This document shows positions 8,740-17,708 of a stretch of DNA of 64,000 bases, piece after piece. Under the pieces are notes generated by a model that saw only the letters and a program-made list of their open reading frames with translations, searched no databases and was not told the DNA's origin. The translations under genes and the position numbers were made by a program. Source of the DNA: Streptacidiphilus jeojiense (GTDB lineage: Bacteria > Actinomycetota > Actinomycetes > Streptomycetales > Streptomycetaceae); contig NZ_JOEH01000024.1 of the NCBI RefSeq assembly GCF_000719095.1, forward strand, positions 1-64,000. The letters are read 5' to 3'. Each line of letters begins with the position of its first letter. Position 1 is the stretch's first letter.

Positions 8740-9315
8740 CTATCTCGCGTCGCTGGGCAGCAGCCGGGCCAGTGTACGCACGGCACGGTACTGGAGGGTC
8801 TTGATCGCGCCCTCGTTCTTGCCCATGATCCGTGCGGTCTCCGCCACCGACAGGCCCTGCAGGAAGCGCAGCCGCACGCACTCCCGCTGCTGCGGGTTCA
8901 GCCGGTGCACGGCCTCCAGCAGCGCGGCGTTGGACAGCGACTCCAGCACCGAGTCCTCCGGGCTGCGCTCGCACTCGTTGGAGTCGAGCATCTCGCCGGT
9001 GGTCACCTCCAGCCGGAAGCGGCTGGACTTGAAGTGGTCGGCGACCAGGTTGCGGGCGATGGTGACCAGCCAGGCGCCGAAGTCCCGGCCCTGCCAGGTG
9101 AAGGTGCCGATCGTGCGGGTGCGCAGGGCGACCGAGGTGCGCTGCGGCGTGGCCTGGCGGTAGGGCGGACCGTCGGCACCACCGACACCGGCGACGGAGA
9201 GGGCGGTGAAGGGACCGAAGTGCTGCTCGCGTACCAGGGTGCGCAGCAGCTCCAGGCCCCCGCCGGCGGGGGCCAGGGAGGATGCAGGCGCGTCGTTCCG
9301 GACGTGTGGGTACAC
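8740..9315 (-). CDS. bldN: ECF sigma factor BldN, region 2 truncated
   Basis: This 191-residue protein is clearly BldN: it opens MYPHV, has a long N-terminal extension, and from residue 69 to the end carries IGTFTWQGRDFGAWL, ARNLVADHFKSSRFRLEV and a complete region 4 (residues about 123-188, with LRFLQGLSVAETARIMGKNE). BldN directs chaplin, rodlin and bldM transcription during aerial growth. The protein lacks the preceding core of region 2, the Y-rich helix and the DLTSETFLRAL-type segment that contacts core RNA polymerase, and is about 75 residues shorter than the Streptomyces coelicolor protein as I recall it. No other frame of the locus encodes that part. GTG 9315 is the start (GGGAG upstream; in-frame TAG further up). 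Confidence 0.82.
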   Translation of the reverse strand: MYPHVRNDAPASSLAPAGGGLELLRTLVREQHFGPFTALSVAGVGGADGPPYRQATPQRTSVALRTRTIGTFTWQGRDFGAWLVTIARNLVADHFKSSRFRLEVTTGEMLDSNECERSPEDSVLESLSNAALLEAVHRLNPQQRECVRLRFLQGLSVAETARIMGKNEGAIKTLQYRAVRTLARLLPSDAR

Positions 9316-9684
9316 GGGACTCCCAGAGGCAGAACTGTTGCAGATCTAGTTGTTGCAGCGCACGCCGTGGTGTGCGGCGAACAGTGCGGCCCGCTCGCCC
9401 AGCGTGGGACACATGGGCTCCGGCGTGCGTTTGACGAGGATAACGCTTCGTGCAACAACGGCTACACCGTGTTGCTGAATTTGCCGCTTCAGTCACATCT
9501 GTTACAGCTTGATGACACAATGTGATCGGCGATGTCGAGCGGGATCGCTAGGACTTTGTCCGATTTTGACCGGATGTCAGCGGGGGGCGAACGTAAGACG
9601 CCCGTTTCCCTGGGAGCGCGTCAACCAACCCATGAATTTTCGAGTGGGTCGGTCGATCAGAAGTGGTCAGCCGGACGGACCTGG
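9316..9684. other. Gene-free region upstream of bldN
   Basis: These 369 bases separate bldN from the HAD phosphatase gene, whose 3' end faces it. It should hold the bldN promoter. The only clear signal is the BldD-like site at 9513-9525. Confidence 0.6.
9513..9525 (-). promoter_or_regulatory. BldD-box-like site upstream of bldN
   Basis: TGACACAATGTGA (reverse complement TCACATTGTGTCA) matches the BldD consensus TNACNC(A/T)GNGTNA with one mismatch. BldD with c-di-GMP represses bldN in model streptomycetes. The site lies 198 bases before the bldN start. Confidence 0.45.
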
Positions 9685-10596
9685 TCAGCGCTGCCGGTTG
9701 CGGTGCAGCGCCACCGCGGCGGCGGTGCCGCCGGCGGCCGCGCCGATCCCGACCGCGGCCGGGATGCCGATCCTGGCGGCCTTCCGCCCGGTGCGGAAGT
9801 CCCGCACCCGCCAGCCCTGTTCGCGGGCGTGCCGGCGCAACTCGGCGTCCGGGTTGATCACGTAGGGGTGCCCGACCAGCGACAGCATCGGGATGTCGTT
9901 GGCGGAGTCGCTGTAGGCCGCGCAGCGCGCCAGGTCCAGGCCCTCGCGCGCGGCCAGGGCCTTCACCGCCTCGGCCTTGGCCGGGCCGTGCAGGGTCTCG
10001 CCGACCAGCCGCCCGGTGTAGATCCCGCCCAGCGCCTCGGCGACGGTGCCCAGCGCCCCGGTCATCCCGAGCCTGGCCGCGATCACCCGGGCCGCCTCCT
10101 GCGGTGCGGCGGTGACCAGCCAGACCCGCTGGCCCGCCTCCAGGTGCATCCGCACCAGCGCGCGGGTGCCGGGCCAGATCTTCTCGGCGATGTACTCCTC
10201 GAAGATCTCCTCGCAGATCCGCTCCAGGTCGTCGACCCGGTGGCCCTGGACGATCGACAGCGCGCTCTCCTTGGCGTCCGCCATGTGCCCGGCGTTCTCG
10301 GCCCCGTGCAGCCGGAAGTAGGCCTGCTGCCAGGCGAAGCGCAGCAGCTCGCGGTGGCTGAAGAACTTCCGCTTGTAGAGGCCGCGGCCCAGGTAGAAGA
10401 TGGCCGCGCCCTGGACGATGGTGTTGTCGCAGTCGAAGAAGGCGGCGCCGTGCGGGTCCTGGACCGGTGCCGGCTGCTCGGGCGTCCCGGCTGCCGCGGT
10501 CGGTCCGGCCGCGGCGTCGGCCGCCTCCGCGGCGGCGGTACCCGCCAGCACGGTGGAGGAACGCTTCTCCTGTGGGAGCCTTCGCAGCCTGGGCAT
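9685..10596 (-). CDS. HAD-IB family phosphatase (SerB-like)
   Basis: This 303-residue cytoplasmic hydrolase has the HAD motif I FFDCDNTIVQ near residue 54, motif II VTAAP near 161 and the acidic motif III/IV AYSDSANDIPML near 227. The cap domain with its helices FSHRELLRFAWQQAYF lies between motifs I and II. These features place it in HAD subfamily IB with phosphoserine phosphatase; the true substrate is unknown. The C-terminus has a Gly/Ala-rich hydrophobic stretch (about 275-297) that could anchor the protein in the membrane. It is transcribed divergently from the glutaredoxin-like gene, with a 53-base gap between them. Confidence 0.85.
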   Translation of the reverse strand: MPRLRRLPQEKRSSTVLAGTAAAEAADAAAGPTAAAGTPEQPAPVQDPHGAAFFDCDNTIVQGAAIFYLGRGLYKRKFFSHRELLRFAWQQAYFRLHGAENAGHMADAKESALSIVQGHRVDDLERICEEIFEEYIAEKIWPGTRALVRMHLEAGQRVWLVTAAPQEAARVIAARLGMTGALGTVAEALGGIYTGRLVGETLHGPAKAEAVKALAAREGLDLARCAAYSDSANDIPMLSLVGHPYVINPDAELRRHAREQGWRVRDFRTGRKAARIGIPAAVGIGAAAGGTAAAVALHRNRQR

Positions 10597-10649
10597 ATGG
10601 CGAGCATAGCCAGCGAACCGTTGCGGGCCGGTATCGACAGGAAGGCAGA

Positions 10650-10937
10650 ATGGTGGGCGTGAGTCCTCTGCTGCGTCGCGAGCCCCGCAAGAGTCCCGCC
10701 GATCATCTGGTCACGCTGATCGGCAAACCCGACTGCCATCTCTGCGAGGAGGCACGGGCGGTGGTGCTCGGGCTCGCGGAGGAACTGGGCTTCACCTGGG
10801 AGGAGCTGGACATCAACCAGGACGCCGAACTGCACCGGAAGTACTGGGAGCAGATTCCGGTGACCCTGATCGACGGCCGCCAGCACGACTTCTGGAAGGT
10901 GGACGAGACCCGGCTGCGCCGGGCGCTCGGCGGATAA
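10650..10937 (+). CDS. Glutaredoxin family protein
   Basis: This 95-residue thioredoxin-fold protein has the redox pair CHLC at about residues 29-32 after the strand VTLIGKPD, a conserved EELDINQDAEL, and the cis-proline segment EQIPVTLIDG. It is of the short DUF836/glutaredoxin-like type. Start choice is uncertain: ATG 10650 and GTG 10653 both follow GGAAGG. It lies just upstream of rex, the NADH/NAD+ sensor, in a redox-themed neighbourhood. Confidence 0.82.
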   Translation: MVGVSPLLRREPRKSPADHLVTLIGKPDCHLCEEARAVVLGLAEELGFTWEELDINQDAELHRKYWEQIPVTLIDGRQHDFWKVDETRLRRALGG

Positions 10938-11122
10938 CCGCCCCGGGGCCCGCGGCCCGGCCGGTCGGCGGCTTGGGCGATCCGAGGTCGGTGTGCTTAC
11001 CATCTACCGGTTTGCGCCGGGGGGCGGAGGACACCGCAGGGTGCGGTTCCCGGATCCCGAGGAGGTGGCCGCATGGTGTGCGTGATGCGCGTCACTCGGT
11101 GGGGACAAAACGGACACTATCT

Positions 11123-11140
11123 TTGTGCACACGTTCACAA
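11123..11140 (+). promoter_or_regulatory. Rex operator upstream of rex
   Basis: TTGTGCACACGTTCACAA differs from the Rex consensus TTGTGAANNNNTTCACAA at one base. It lies 154 bases before the rex start codon, so rex and the hem genes are probably self-repressed and released when NADH is high. Confidence 0.85.
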
Positions 11141-11294
11141 ACGCATAGCCTGTCGTTCGCAGCCAAGCTGCACCCAGCTTCTCCGCACGGCCACCGCTCG
11201 TCCACAGCTCGCCACAGGTGCCACTCCACCGTGTCGCAGCTGCGGGCGTACCGGGGGTCGTTCACCGGAGAATTGGAGTATCCACAGGAGCACC

Positions 11295-12194
11295 GTGGCA
11301 ACTGGACGTCCCACCCCAGCCACTCCGTCCTCGGGAGACGCCCCCAGGCGCACTCGCGGACGGGGCATTCCCGATGCGACGGTCGCGCGGCTGCCGCTCT
11401 ACCTGCGTGCCCTGACCGCGCTCTCGGAGCGCTCGGTGCCGACCGTCTCCTCCGAGGAGCTCGCCGCCGCCGCCGGGGTCAACTCGGCCAAGCTGCGCAA
11501 GGACTTCTCGTACCTCGGCTCCTACGGCACCCGTGGTGTCGGCTACGACGTCGAGTACCTCGTCTACCAGATCTCCCGCGAGCTGGGTCTGACCCAGGAC
11601 TGGCCGGTCGTCATCGTCGGCATCGGGAACCTGGGCCACGCGCTGGCCAACTACGGCGGGTTCGCCTCCCGCGGCTTCCGGGTCGCGGCACTGCTGGACG
11701 CCGATCCGGCGCTGGCCGGGCAGACCGCCGCCGGGCTGCCGGTGCGCCACATGGACGAGTTGGAGGAGATCATCCGGGCGGAGCACGTCTCCATCGGAGT
11801 GATCACCACCCCGCCCGGCGCGGCCCAGCAGGTCTGCGACCGGCTGGTGGCGGCCGGGGTCACCAGCATCCTCAACTTCGCCCCCACGGTGCTCTCGGTG
11901 CCGGACGGGGTCGATGTGCGCAAGGTCGATCTGTCGATAGAGCTTCAGATCCTGGCCTTCCACGAACAGCGAAAGTCCGGTGAGGACCACCTCACGGACG
12001 AGCCGCCCGCAGTAGTGTCACGTGCTGGGGCCGGTGCGTCCGGTGGGGCCAAGGCTGTTGCGGCCGCCGCCGCCCGTGCCGTCTCCCGCCGCGCTCGGGG
12101 GAAGGCGGCCCCGCCCGCCTCAGCCCCGTCCGCCGCCGCCCCGGCGACGGACCGCGGCGAGGACGGCGAGCTGCCGGCGGTGATGCCGGCGTGA
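11295..12194 (+). CDS. rex: Redox-sensing transcriptional repressor Rex
   Basis: This 299-residue repressor has a winged HTH at about residues 31-85 (VARLPLYLRAL and NSAKLRKDFSYLGSYG) and a Rossmann domain with GIGNLG at 109-114 for NAD(H), followed by a C-terminal domain-swap helix. Residues 240-299 form an Ala/Pro-rich tail longer than in most homologues. GTG 11295 has AGGAG four bases upstream. Rex senses NADH/NAD+ and represses respiratory and heme genes; its own operator lies upstream at 11123. hemA begins 61 bases after its stop, so rex and the hem genes are likely one operon, as in other streptomycetes. Confidence 0.95.
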   Translation: MATGRPTPATPSSGDAPRRTRGRGIPDATVARLPLYLRALTALSERSVPTVSSEELAAAAGVNSAKLRKDFSYLGSYGTRGVGYDVEYLVYQISRELGLTQDWPVVIVGIGNLGHALANYGGFASRGFRVAALLDADPALAGQTAAGLPVRHMDELEEIIRAEHVSIGVITTPPGAAQQVCDRLVAAGVTSILNFAPTVLSVPDGVDVRKVDLSIELQILAFHEQRKSGEDHLTDEPPAVVSRAGAGASGGAKAVAAAAARAVSRRARGKAAPPASAPSAAAPATDRGEDGELPAVMPA

Positions 12195-12255
12195 ACAGCG
12201 TGAACTCGAGTCGTGCCGGTGCAAGCTGTGCCTATTCGCGAGGGGAGGCAGTGGT

Positions 12256-13593
12256 ATGAGCCTGCTGGTACTGGGCCTCAGCCATCGCACGGCGCCGGTC
12301 GGGCTGCTGGAGCGGGCCTCGCTCACCGGCGACGCCCCGCAGCGGCTGCTGCACGCCGCCGCCGCGGCCGTGCCGGTCGGTGAGGCGGCGCTGGTCGCCA
12401 CCTGCAACCGGATCGAGCTGTACGCGGACGTGGACAAGTTCCACGCCGGCGTCGCCGACCTGTCCGTGCTGCTGGCCGAGCACAGCGGGGTCGACCTGGA
12501 GGAGCTCACCACGCACCTCTACGTCCACTACGAGGACCGCGCCGTGCACCATCTGTTCTCGGTGGCGTGCGGGCTGGACTCGATGGTGGTCGGCGAGGGG
12601 CAGATCCTCGGCCAGCTGCGCGACGCGCTGTCGCTGGCGCAGGACCAGCACACCGCCGGGCGCGGCCTCAACGAGCTGTTCCAGCAGGCACTGCGGGTGG
12701 GCAAGCGGGCACACAGCGAGACCGACATCGACAAGGCCGGCCAGTCCCTGGTCACCTTCGGCCTGGAGCGGATCGCCGAGGTGTCCGGACCGGTCGCGGG
12801 GCTGCGCGCGCTGGTGGTCGGTGCCGGGTCGATGAGCTCGCTGGCGGCGGCGACGCTGGCCCGCGCCGGTGTCACCGAACTGGTCATCGCCAATCGCACG
12901 CCCGAACGGGCCGAGCGGCTGGCCGCGACACTGGGTGCCCGTACCGTCGCCTTCGGTGACGTACCGGCCGCGATGGCCGAGGCGGACCTGGTGATCTCCT
13001 GTACCGGGGCGGCCGGAATCGTCCTCGGAGCCGAGGAGATCGCGGCCGCCGCCGCGAAGAGGTCGGCGCGGACACCACTGGCGCTGCTGGACCTGGCGCT
13101 GCCGCGGGACGTCTCCGCCGAGGCGCACCGGATCGACGGGGTCCACCTGGTGGACCTGGAGACCCTGGCCGAGGCCGCGCAGAGCACCGCGGCCGGCGCG
13201 CTGGACGTGGACGCGGTCCGCCGCATCGTCGGCGCCGAGGTCGACGCCTTCGGCGCGGCCCAGCGCGCGGCGGCGATCACCCCGACCGTGGTGGCGCTCC
13301 GGGCGATGGCCTCCGAGGTGGTCGGCTCCGAGCTGGAGCGGCTGGACGGCCGGCTGCCCGAACTCGACGGCCGGGCCCGGGCCGAGATCGCCCAGACGGT
13401 CCGGCGGGTCGTGGACAAGCTGCTGCACTCGCCGACCGTGCGGGTCAAGCAGCTCGCCGGGGAACCCGGCGGAGCCTCCTACGCCGAGGCGCTGCGCGAG
13501 CTGTTCGACCTCGACCCGGCCGCGGTCCAGGCCGTCGCGGGCGCACCCGCCCGGGTGCCGCTGCAGGCGGCCGTGGGCGGTGACTCGGCATGA
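12256..13593 (+). CDS. hemA: Glutamyl-tRNA reductase
   Basis: This 445-residue enzyme makes glutamate-1-semialdehyde from glutamyl-tRNA, the first step of C5 tetrapyrrole synthesis. The catalytic cysteine is in ATCNRIELYA (Cys50), as in the family. SVACGLDSMVVGEGQILGQ and the NADPH-binding segment VVGAGSMSSLAA are also clear, and the C-terminal dimerisation helix is complete. ATG 12256 follows a GGGAGG site. Its stop overlaps the downstream hemC start (ATGA), and hemL, the next enzyme in the pathway, is encoded at 60.3 kb. Confidence 0.96.
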   Translation: MSLLVLGLSHRTAPVGLLERASLTGDAPQRLLHAAAAAVPVGEAALVATCNRIELYADVDKFHAGVADLSVLLAEHSGVDLEELTTHLYVHYEDRAVHHLFSVACGLDSMVVGEGQILGQLRDALSLAQDQHTAGRGLNELFQQALRVGKRAHSETDIDKAGQSLVTFGLERIAEVSGPVAGLRALVVGAGSMSSLAAATLARAGVTELVIANRTPERAERLAATLGARTVAFGDVPAAMAEADLVISCTGAAGIVLGAEEIAAAAAKRSARTPLALLDLALPRDVSAEAHRIDGVHLVDLETLAEAAQSTAAGALDVDAVRRIVGAEVDAFGAAQRAAAITPTVVALRAMASEVVGSELERLDGRLPELDGRARAEIAQTVRRVVDKLLHSPTVRVKQLAGEPGGASYAEALRELFDLDPAAVQAVAGAPARVPLQAAVGGDSA

Positions 13594-14810
13594 CGGAGCG
13601 TCAGCAGCCGGGCGGCGCACGCCCGTCGGCCGCAGGTAAGAGTACGTCCGGAGACCTGCCCAGCACGCTAGCAGTGACCCCGGAGCGCCCCCTCGGCGGG
13701 GGTGCCGCCACCACCGTCGCCACCACCGCCGGAAACAACCGCAACGAGCACGACCGGGACGACCATGCCATGACTGTCCAACCCACTACCGCAACCGCCG
13801 CCCCGGCGGCCGACGGTCCGCCGCTGCGCCTCGGCACCCGCCGCAGCGCGCTGGCGACGGCCCAGTCGGGCATGGTCGCCGAGGCGGTCGCCCGCTCCAC
13901 CGGGCGCCGGGTCGAGCTGGTGGAGATCACCACCCACGGTGACACCTCCCGCGAGCTGCTGGCGCAGATCGGCGGCACCGGCGTCTTCGTCTCGGCGCTG
14001 CGCGACGCGCTGCTCGCCGGCACCATCGACTTCGCGGTCCACTCGCTGAAGGACCTGCCCACCGCCGCCCCGGAGGGCCTGGCGCTGGCCGCCGTGCCGC
14101 TGCGCGAGGACCCCAGGGACGCGCTGGTCGCCAGGGACGGGCTCAGCCTGGACGAGCTGGCCGCCAAGTGCGTCGACGCCCCCGCCAGGATCGGCACCGG
14201 CTCGCCGCGCCGGACCGCCCAGCTCAACGCCTGGGCGGCGGAGGTCGGCGCGCGGATCGAGACCGTGCCGATCCGCGGCAATGTCGACACCCGGATCGGC
14301 TACGTCCACGCCGGGGAGCTCGACGCCGTCGTCCTCGCCGCCGCCGGGCTGAACCGGCTCGGTCGGCTCGGCGAGGCCACCCAGATCCTCGACAGCACGC
14401 TGATGCTGCCGGCGCCCGGACAGGGGGCGCTGGCGATCGAGTGCCGCGCCGACCGTCCCGACCTGGTCGCCGCACTGGCCGTACTGGACCACGCGCCCAC
14501 CCGGGCCGCCGTCGCGGCCGAGCGCGCGCTGCTGGCCGCGCTGGAAGCGGGCTGCTCCGCCCCGGTCGGGGCCCTCGCCGAGGTGCAGCGTGGCACCGCC
14601 GGTGCGGCCGGAGCCGAATCCGCCGACGAACTGCTCCTCCGGGCGCTCGTCGGCACAGTTGACGGTACGTCCGTCGTGCAGTTGTCCGTTACCGGCGCCT
14701 TCGGGTCCGCGGTGGCGTCCGAGCAGACAGCGGCGGCCCTGGGCCGCGAGCTGGCGGCACGGATGCTCGCCGGGGGCGCGGCCGGCCTGATGGGGGAGCG
14801 AGCCCTGTGA
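13590..14810 (+). CDS. hemC: Hydroxymethylbilane synthase
   Basis: HemC polymerises four porphobilinogens into hydroxymethylbilane. The catalytic domain begins LRLGTRRSALATAQSG; FAVHSLKDLPT, the Arg-rich RIGTGSPRRTAQL segment and the dipyrromethane-cofactor cysteine in LEAGCSAPVGALA are all present. The coupled ATG 13590 (overlapping the hemA stop) adds about 75 low-complexity residues before the core. An internal ATG at 13770 would give a more usual length but has no good ribosome site. I keep the coupled start and note the doubt. Its own stop overlaps the hemD start. Confidence 0.93.
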   Translation: MTERQQPGGARPSAAGKSTSGDLPSTLAVTPERPLGGGAATTVATTAGNNRNEHDRDDHAMTVQPTTATAAPAADGPPLRLGTRRSALATAQSGMVAEAVARSTGRRVELVEITTHGDTSRELLAQIGGTGVFVSALRDALLAGTIDFAVHSLKDLPTAAPEGLALAAVPLREDPRDALVARDGLSLDELAAKCVDAPARIGTGSPRRTAQLNAWAAEVGARIETVPIRGNVDTRIGYVHAGELDAVVLAAAGLNRLGRLGEATQILDSTLMLPAPGQGALAIECRADRPDLVAALAVLDHAPTRAAVAAERALLAALEAGCSAPVGALAEVQRGTAGAAGAESADELLLRALVGTVDGTSVVQLSVTGAFGSAVASEQTAAALGRELAARMLAGGAAGLMGERAL

Positions 14811-16480
14811 GCCCCACTCCGAATGCAGCAGACCAGGCGGGTCGGCGCCCGGCCGGCCAGATCACCTTCCTCGGCGCGGGTCCCGGCGACCCGGGCCTGC
14901 TGACGCTGCGCGCCGTCGAGGTGCTGGCGGCGGCCGACGTCCTGGTCACCGACCCGCTCACGGCCGCGACCGTACGGAGCCACTGCCCGGACGGGGTGGA
15001 GCTGCACGACGCCCACCCGTCGGCGGACGGCTTCGACGTCCCCGAGGGGGGCCCGCTGGCGCGGCTCTTCCCGGCGGTGCTGTCCGGCAGGCACGTGGTG
15101 CGCACCGTGGACGGCGACCCCGGCCTGGACGGCCGGGCCGCCGAGGAGATGCTGGCCTGCGCGCAGGCGGGCATCCCGTTCCAGGTGGTGCCCGGAGTGG
15201 CCCAGTCGGTGGGCGTTCCGGCCTACGCGGGTGTGCCGCTGCGCGGCGGCGCGGCCGGCGGCGGCGCGGACGTCCGCTTCGTGGACGCCTCGCACTGCGT
15301 GCCCGAGGCCTACGACTGGTCCAACCTCGGCGGCTGCGACGCGACCTTGGTCGTTCGCACCCGGCTGAACGCGCTGCCCGGCTCGGCCACCGCACTGGTG
15401 GCCTCCGGCCGCAAGCCGGACACCCCGGTCTCGGTGACCCTGGAGGGCACCACCACCCGGCAGCGCACCTACATCGCCACGCTGGCCACGGTGGCCGCCG
15501 AGTTGAAGGCGGCCCGGGTGCTGCCCTCGCCGGTCTCGGCGCCGGTGGACCCGGTCAGCAGCGTCATAGCCGTCGTCGGTGAGCAGGTGAACAGCCGGGC
15601 CACGCTGTCCTGGTTCGAGACCAAGCCGCTGTTCGGCTGGAACGTGCTGGTCCCGCGCACCAAGGACCAGGCCGGCGCGCTGTCCGAGCAGTTGCGCTCG
15701 TACGGCGCGGTGCCGTCGGAGGTGCCGACCATCGCGGTCGAGCCGCCGCGCACCCCGCAGCAGATGGAGCGGGCCATCAAGGGCCTGGTGACCGGACGTT
15801 ACGAGTGGATCGCCTTCACCTCGGTGAACGCGGTCAAGGCGGTCCGGGAGAAGTTCGAGGAGTACGGGCTCGACGCCCGCGCCTTCGCCGGGATCAAGGT
15901 CGCCGCGGTCGGCGAGACCACCTCGCAGGCCCTGGTGGACTTCGGCGTCAAGCCGGACCTGGTGCCCAGCGGGGAGCAGTCCGCGGCCGGACTGCTGGAG
16001 GACTGGCCGGTCTACGACCCGGTGTTCGACCCGATCGACCGGGTGCTGCTGCCGCGGGCCGACATCGCCACCGAGACGCTGGTCGCCGGACTGGTCGAAC
16101 TGGGCTGGGAGGTCGACGACGTGACGGCCTATCGGACGGTGCGGGCCTCGCCGCCGCCGGCCGAGACCCGGGAGGCGATCAAGGGCGGCGGGTTCGACGC
16201 GGTGATCTTCACCTCGTCGTCGACGGTGCGGAACCTGGTCGGCATCGCGGGCAAGCCGCACAACGTGACCGTGATCGCCTGCATCGGTCCGGCCACGGCC
16301 AAGACCGCGGAGGAGCACGGGCTCCGGGTGGACGTGCTGGCGCCGGCCCCGTCGGTCGCCGCACTCGCCGAAGCCCTGGCGGACTTCGGCGCGGCCCGCC
16401 GCGACGCGGCGATGCAGGCGGGAGAACAGGTCTACCGCCCCTCCGAAAGACGACCCGGCTCCCGCCGGAAGGCGCGCTAG
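14807..16480 (+). CDS. hemD: Uroporphyrinogen-III C-methyltransferase/synthase fusion
   Basis: This 557-residue fusion has an N-terminal SAM-dependent tetrapyrrole methylase domain (FLGAGPGDPGLLT at about residues 22-34; VVPGVAQSVGVPAYAGVPL near 132) and a C-terminal HemD domain from about residue 270, starting with the PLFGWNVLVPRTKDQ segment and ending in the GPATAKTAEEHGL motif. It closes hydroxymethylbilane to uroporphyrinogen III and may methylate it towards siroheme or cobalamin. The methylase half is divergent, so the first activity is less certain. GTG 14807 overlaps the hemC stop. A long inverted repeat follows before hemB. Confidence 0.92.
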   Translation: MSPTPNAADQAGRRPAGQITFLGAGPGDPGLLTLRAVEVLAAADVLVTDPLTAATVRSHCPDGVELHDAHPSADGFDVPEGGPLARLFPAVLSGRHVVRTVDGDPGLDGRAAEEMLACAQAGIPFQVVPGVAQSVGVPAYAGVPLRGGAAGGGADVRFVDASHCVPEAYDWSNLGGCDATLVVRTRLNALPGSATALVASGRKPDTPVSVTLEGTTTRQRTYIATLATVAAELKAARVLPSPVSAPVDPVSSVIAVVGEQVNSRATLSWFETKPLFGWNVLVPRTKDQAGALSEQLRSYGAVPSEVPTIAVEPPRTPQQMERAIKGLVTGRYEWIAFTSVNAVKAVREKFEEYGLDARAFAGIKVAAVGETTSQALVDFGVKPDLVPSGEQSAAGLLEDWPVYDPVFDPIDRVLLPRADIATETLVAGLVELGWEVDDVTAYRTVRASPPPAETREAIKGGGFDAVIFTSSSTVRNLVGIAGKPHNVTVIACIGPATAKTAEEHGLRVDVLAPAPSVAALAEALADFGAARRDAAMQAGEQVYRPSERRPGSRRKAR

Positions 16481-16497
16481 CGTTGTTTTTGCTTTTC

Positions 16498-16568
16498 AGG
16501 GGCGCGGGGAACTGCGCGACCAGCCCTCTACGAGGTGCACGGTTGCGCGCGCAGTTCCCCGCGCCCCT
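16498..16568. repeat. Inverted pair of the GCGCAGTTCCCCGCGCCCCT repeat
   Basis: Two opposing copies (16498-16517 and 16549-16568) form a 20-bp perfect stem around a 31-base loop between hemD and hemB. It could act as a terminator or processing site and could uncouple hemB from the upstream operon. Confidence 0.85.
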
Positions 16569-16599
16569 GGGTGGTTGCAGCTACTTCTAGGAGTGTGTG

Positions 16600-17583
16600 A
16601 TGGGCGTTCAGATTCCGGTGGTCAGGCCGCGGCGACTGCGGACGACCCCCGCCGTTCGGCGGCTGGTCGCCGAGACGCGGCTGCACCCCGCGGAGCTGAT
16701 CCTGCCGTTGTTCGTCCGGGAGGGCGTAACCGCGCCGGTGCCGATCAATGCGATGCCCGGTGTGGTGCAGCACACCAGGGACACCCTGCGGAAGGCCGCC
16801 GTGGAGGCGGCCGAGGCCGGTGTCGGCGGGTTGATGCTGTTCGGTGTGCCGGCGGTGCAGGACGCGGTCGGGTCCGAGGGCACCAACCCGGACGGGATCC
16901 TGCAGCAGGCGATCAGGGACGTCGTCGCCGAGGTCGGCGACCAGGTCGTGATCATGTCCGACCTGTGCCTGGACGAGTACACCGACCACGGCCACTGCGG
17001 GGTGCTCGCCGCGGACGGTTCGGTGGACAACGACGCGACGCTGGAGCGCTACGCCGAGATGGCCGTGGTGCAGGCCGACGCGGGCGTCCACATGGTCGGC
17101 CCGTCCGGGATGATGGACGGTCAGATCGCGGTCGTGCGTGAGGCGTTGGACGGGGCGGGGCACCAGGACGTGTCCGTGCTGGCCTACACCGCCAAGTACG
17201 CCTCGGCCTTCTACGGTCCGTTCCGGGAGGCCGTCGGGTCCTCACTGAAGGGGGACCGCAAGAGCTACCAGCAGGACCCGGCCAATGCCCGTGAGTCGCT
17301 GCGCGAACTGGAGCTGGACCTGGCCGAGGGCGCCGACCTGGTGATGGTCAAGCCGGCCATGTCGTACCTGGACGTGCTGCGGCAGGTCGCCGAGGTCAGC
17401 CCGGTGCCGGTGGCTGCCTACCAGGTCTCCGGCGAGTACTCGATGGTCGAGGCCGCGGCCGCCAACGGCTGGATCGACCGGGAGCGGGCGATCATGGAGA
17501 CGCTGACCTCGATCCGCCGGGCCGGGGCCAACCAGGTGCTCACCTACTGGGCCGTCGAGGCGGCCCGGATGCTGCGCGGCTGA
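16600..17583 (+). CDS. hemB: Delta-aminolevulinic acid dehydratase
   Basis: This 327-residue porphobilinogen synthase condenses two 5-aminolevulinates. The two Schiff-base lysines lie in [15 protein letters not shown] and [12 protein letters not shown]. The metal-site segment reads [17 protein letters not shown], with two cysteines and an Asp at the middle position, intermediate between the three-Cys zinc type and the Mg type. ATG 16600 is chosen because GGAG lies six bases upstream; a GTG at 16597 is less well spaced. It is the last gene of the hem cluster and is followed by a strong hairpin at 17634. Confidence 0.96.
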   Translation: MGVQIPVVRPRRLRTTPAVRRLVAETRLHPAELILPLFVREGVTAPVPINAMPGVVQHTRDTLRKAAVEAAEAGVGGLMLFGVPAVQDAVGSEGTNPDGILQQAIRDVVAEVGDQVVIMSDLCLDEYTDHGHCGVLAADGSVDNDATLERYAEMAVVQADAGVHMVGPSGMMDGQIAVVREALDGAGHQDVSVLAYTAKYASAFYGPFREAVGSSLKGDRKSYQQDPANARESLRELELDLAEGADLVMVKPAMSYLDVLRQVAEVSPVPVAAYQVSGEYSMVEAAAANGWIDRERAIMETLTSIRRAGANQVLTYWAVEAARMLRG

Positions 17584-17633
17584 GCGAACCGGCGCCGGGT
17601 GACCGGCGCCCGGGAACAGCGCCGGGGAACAGC

Positions 17634-17675
17634 AGTCGGCCGGGGCGGCGATGGATTCGCCTGCCCCGGCCGACT
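17634..17675. terminator. Bidirectional terminator between hemB and rodlins
   Basis: AGTCGGCCGGGGC pairs with GCCCCGGCCGACT around a short loop, between convergent genes. Confidence 0.85.
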
Positions 17676-17708
17676 CGGACCCCTACGCCTGGCTTCTGGA
17701 AGCCGGCC

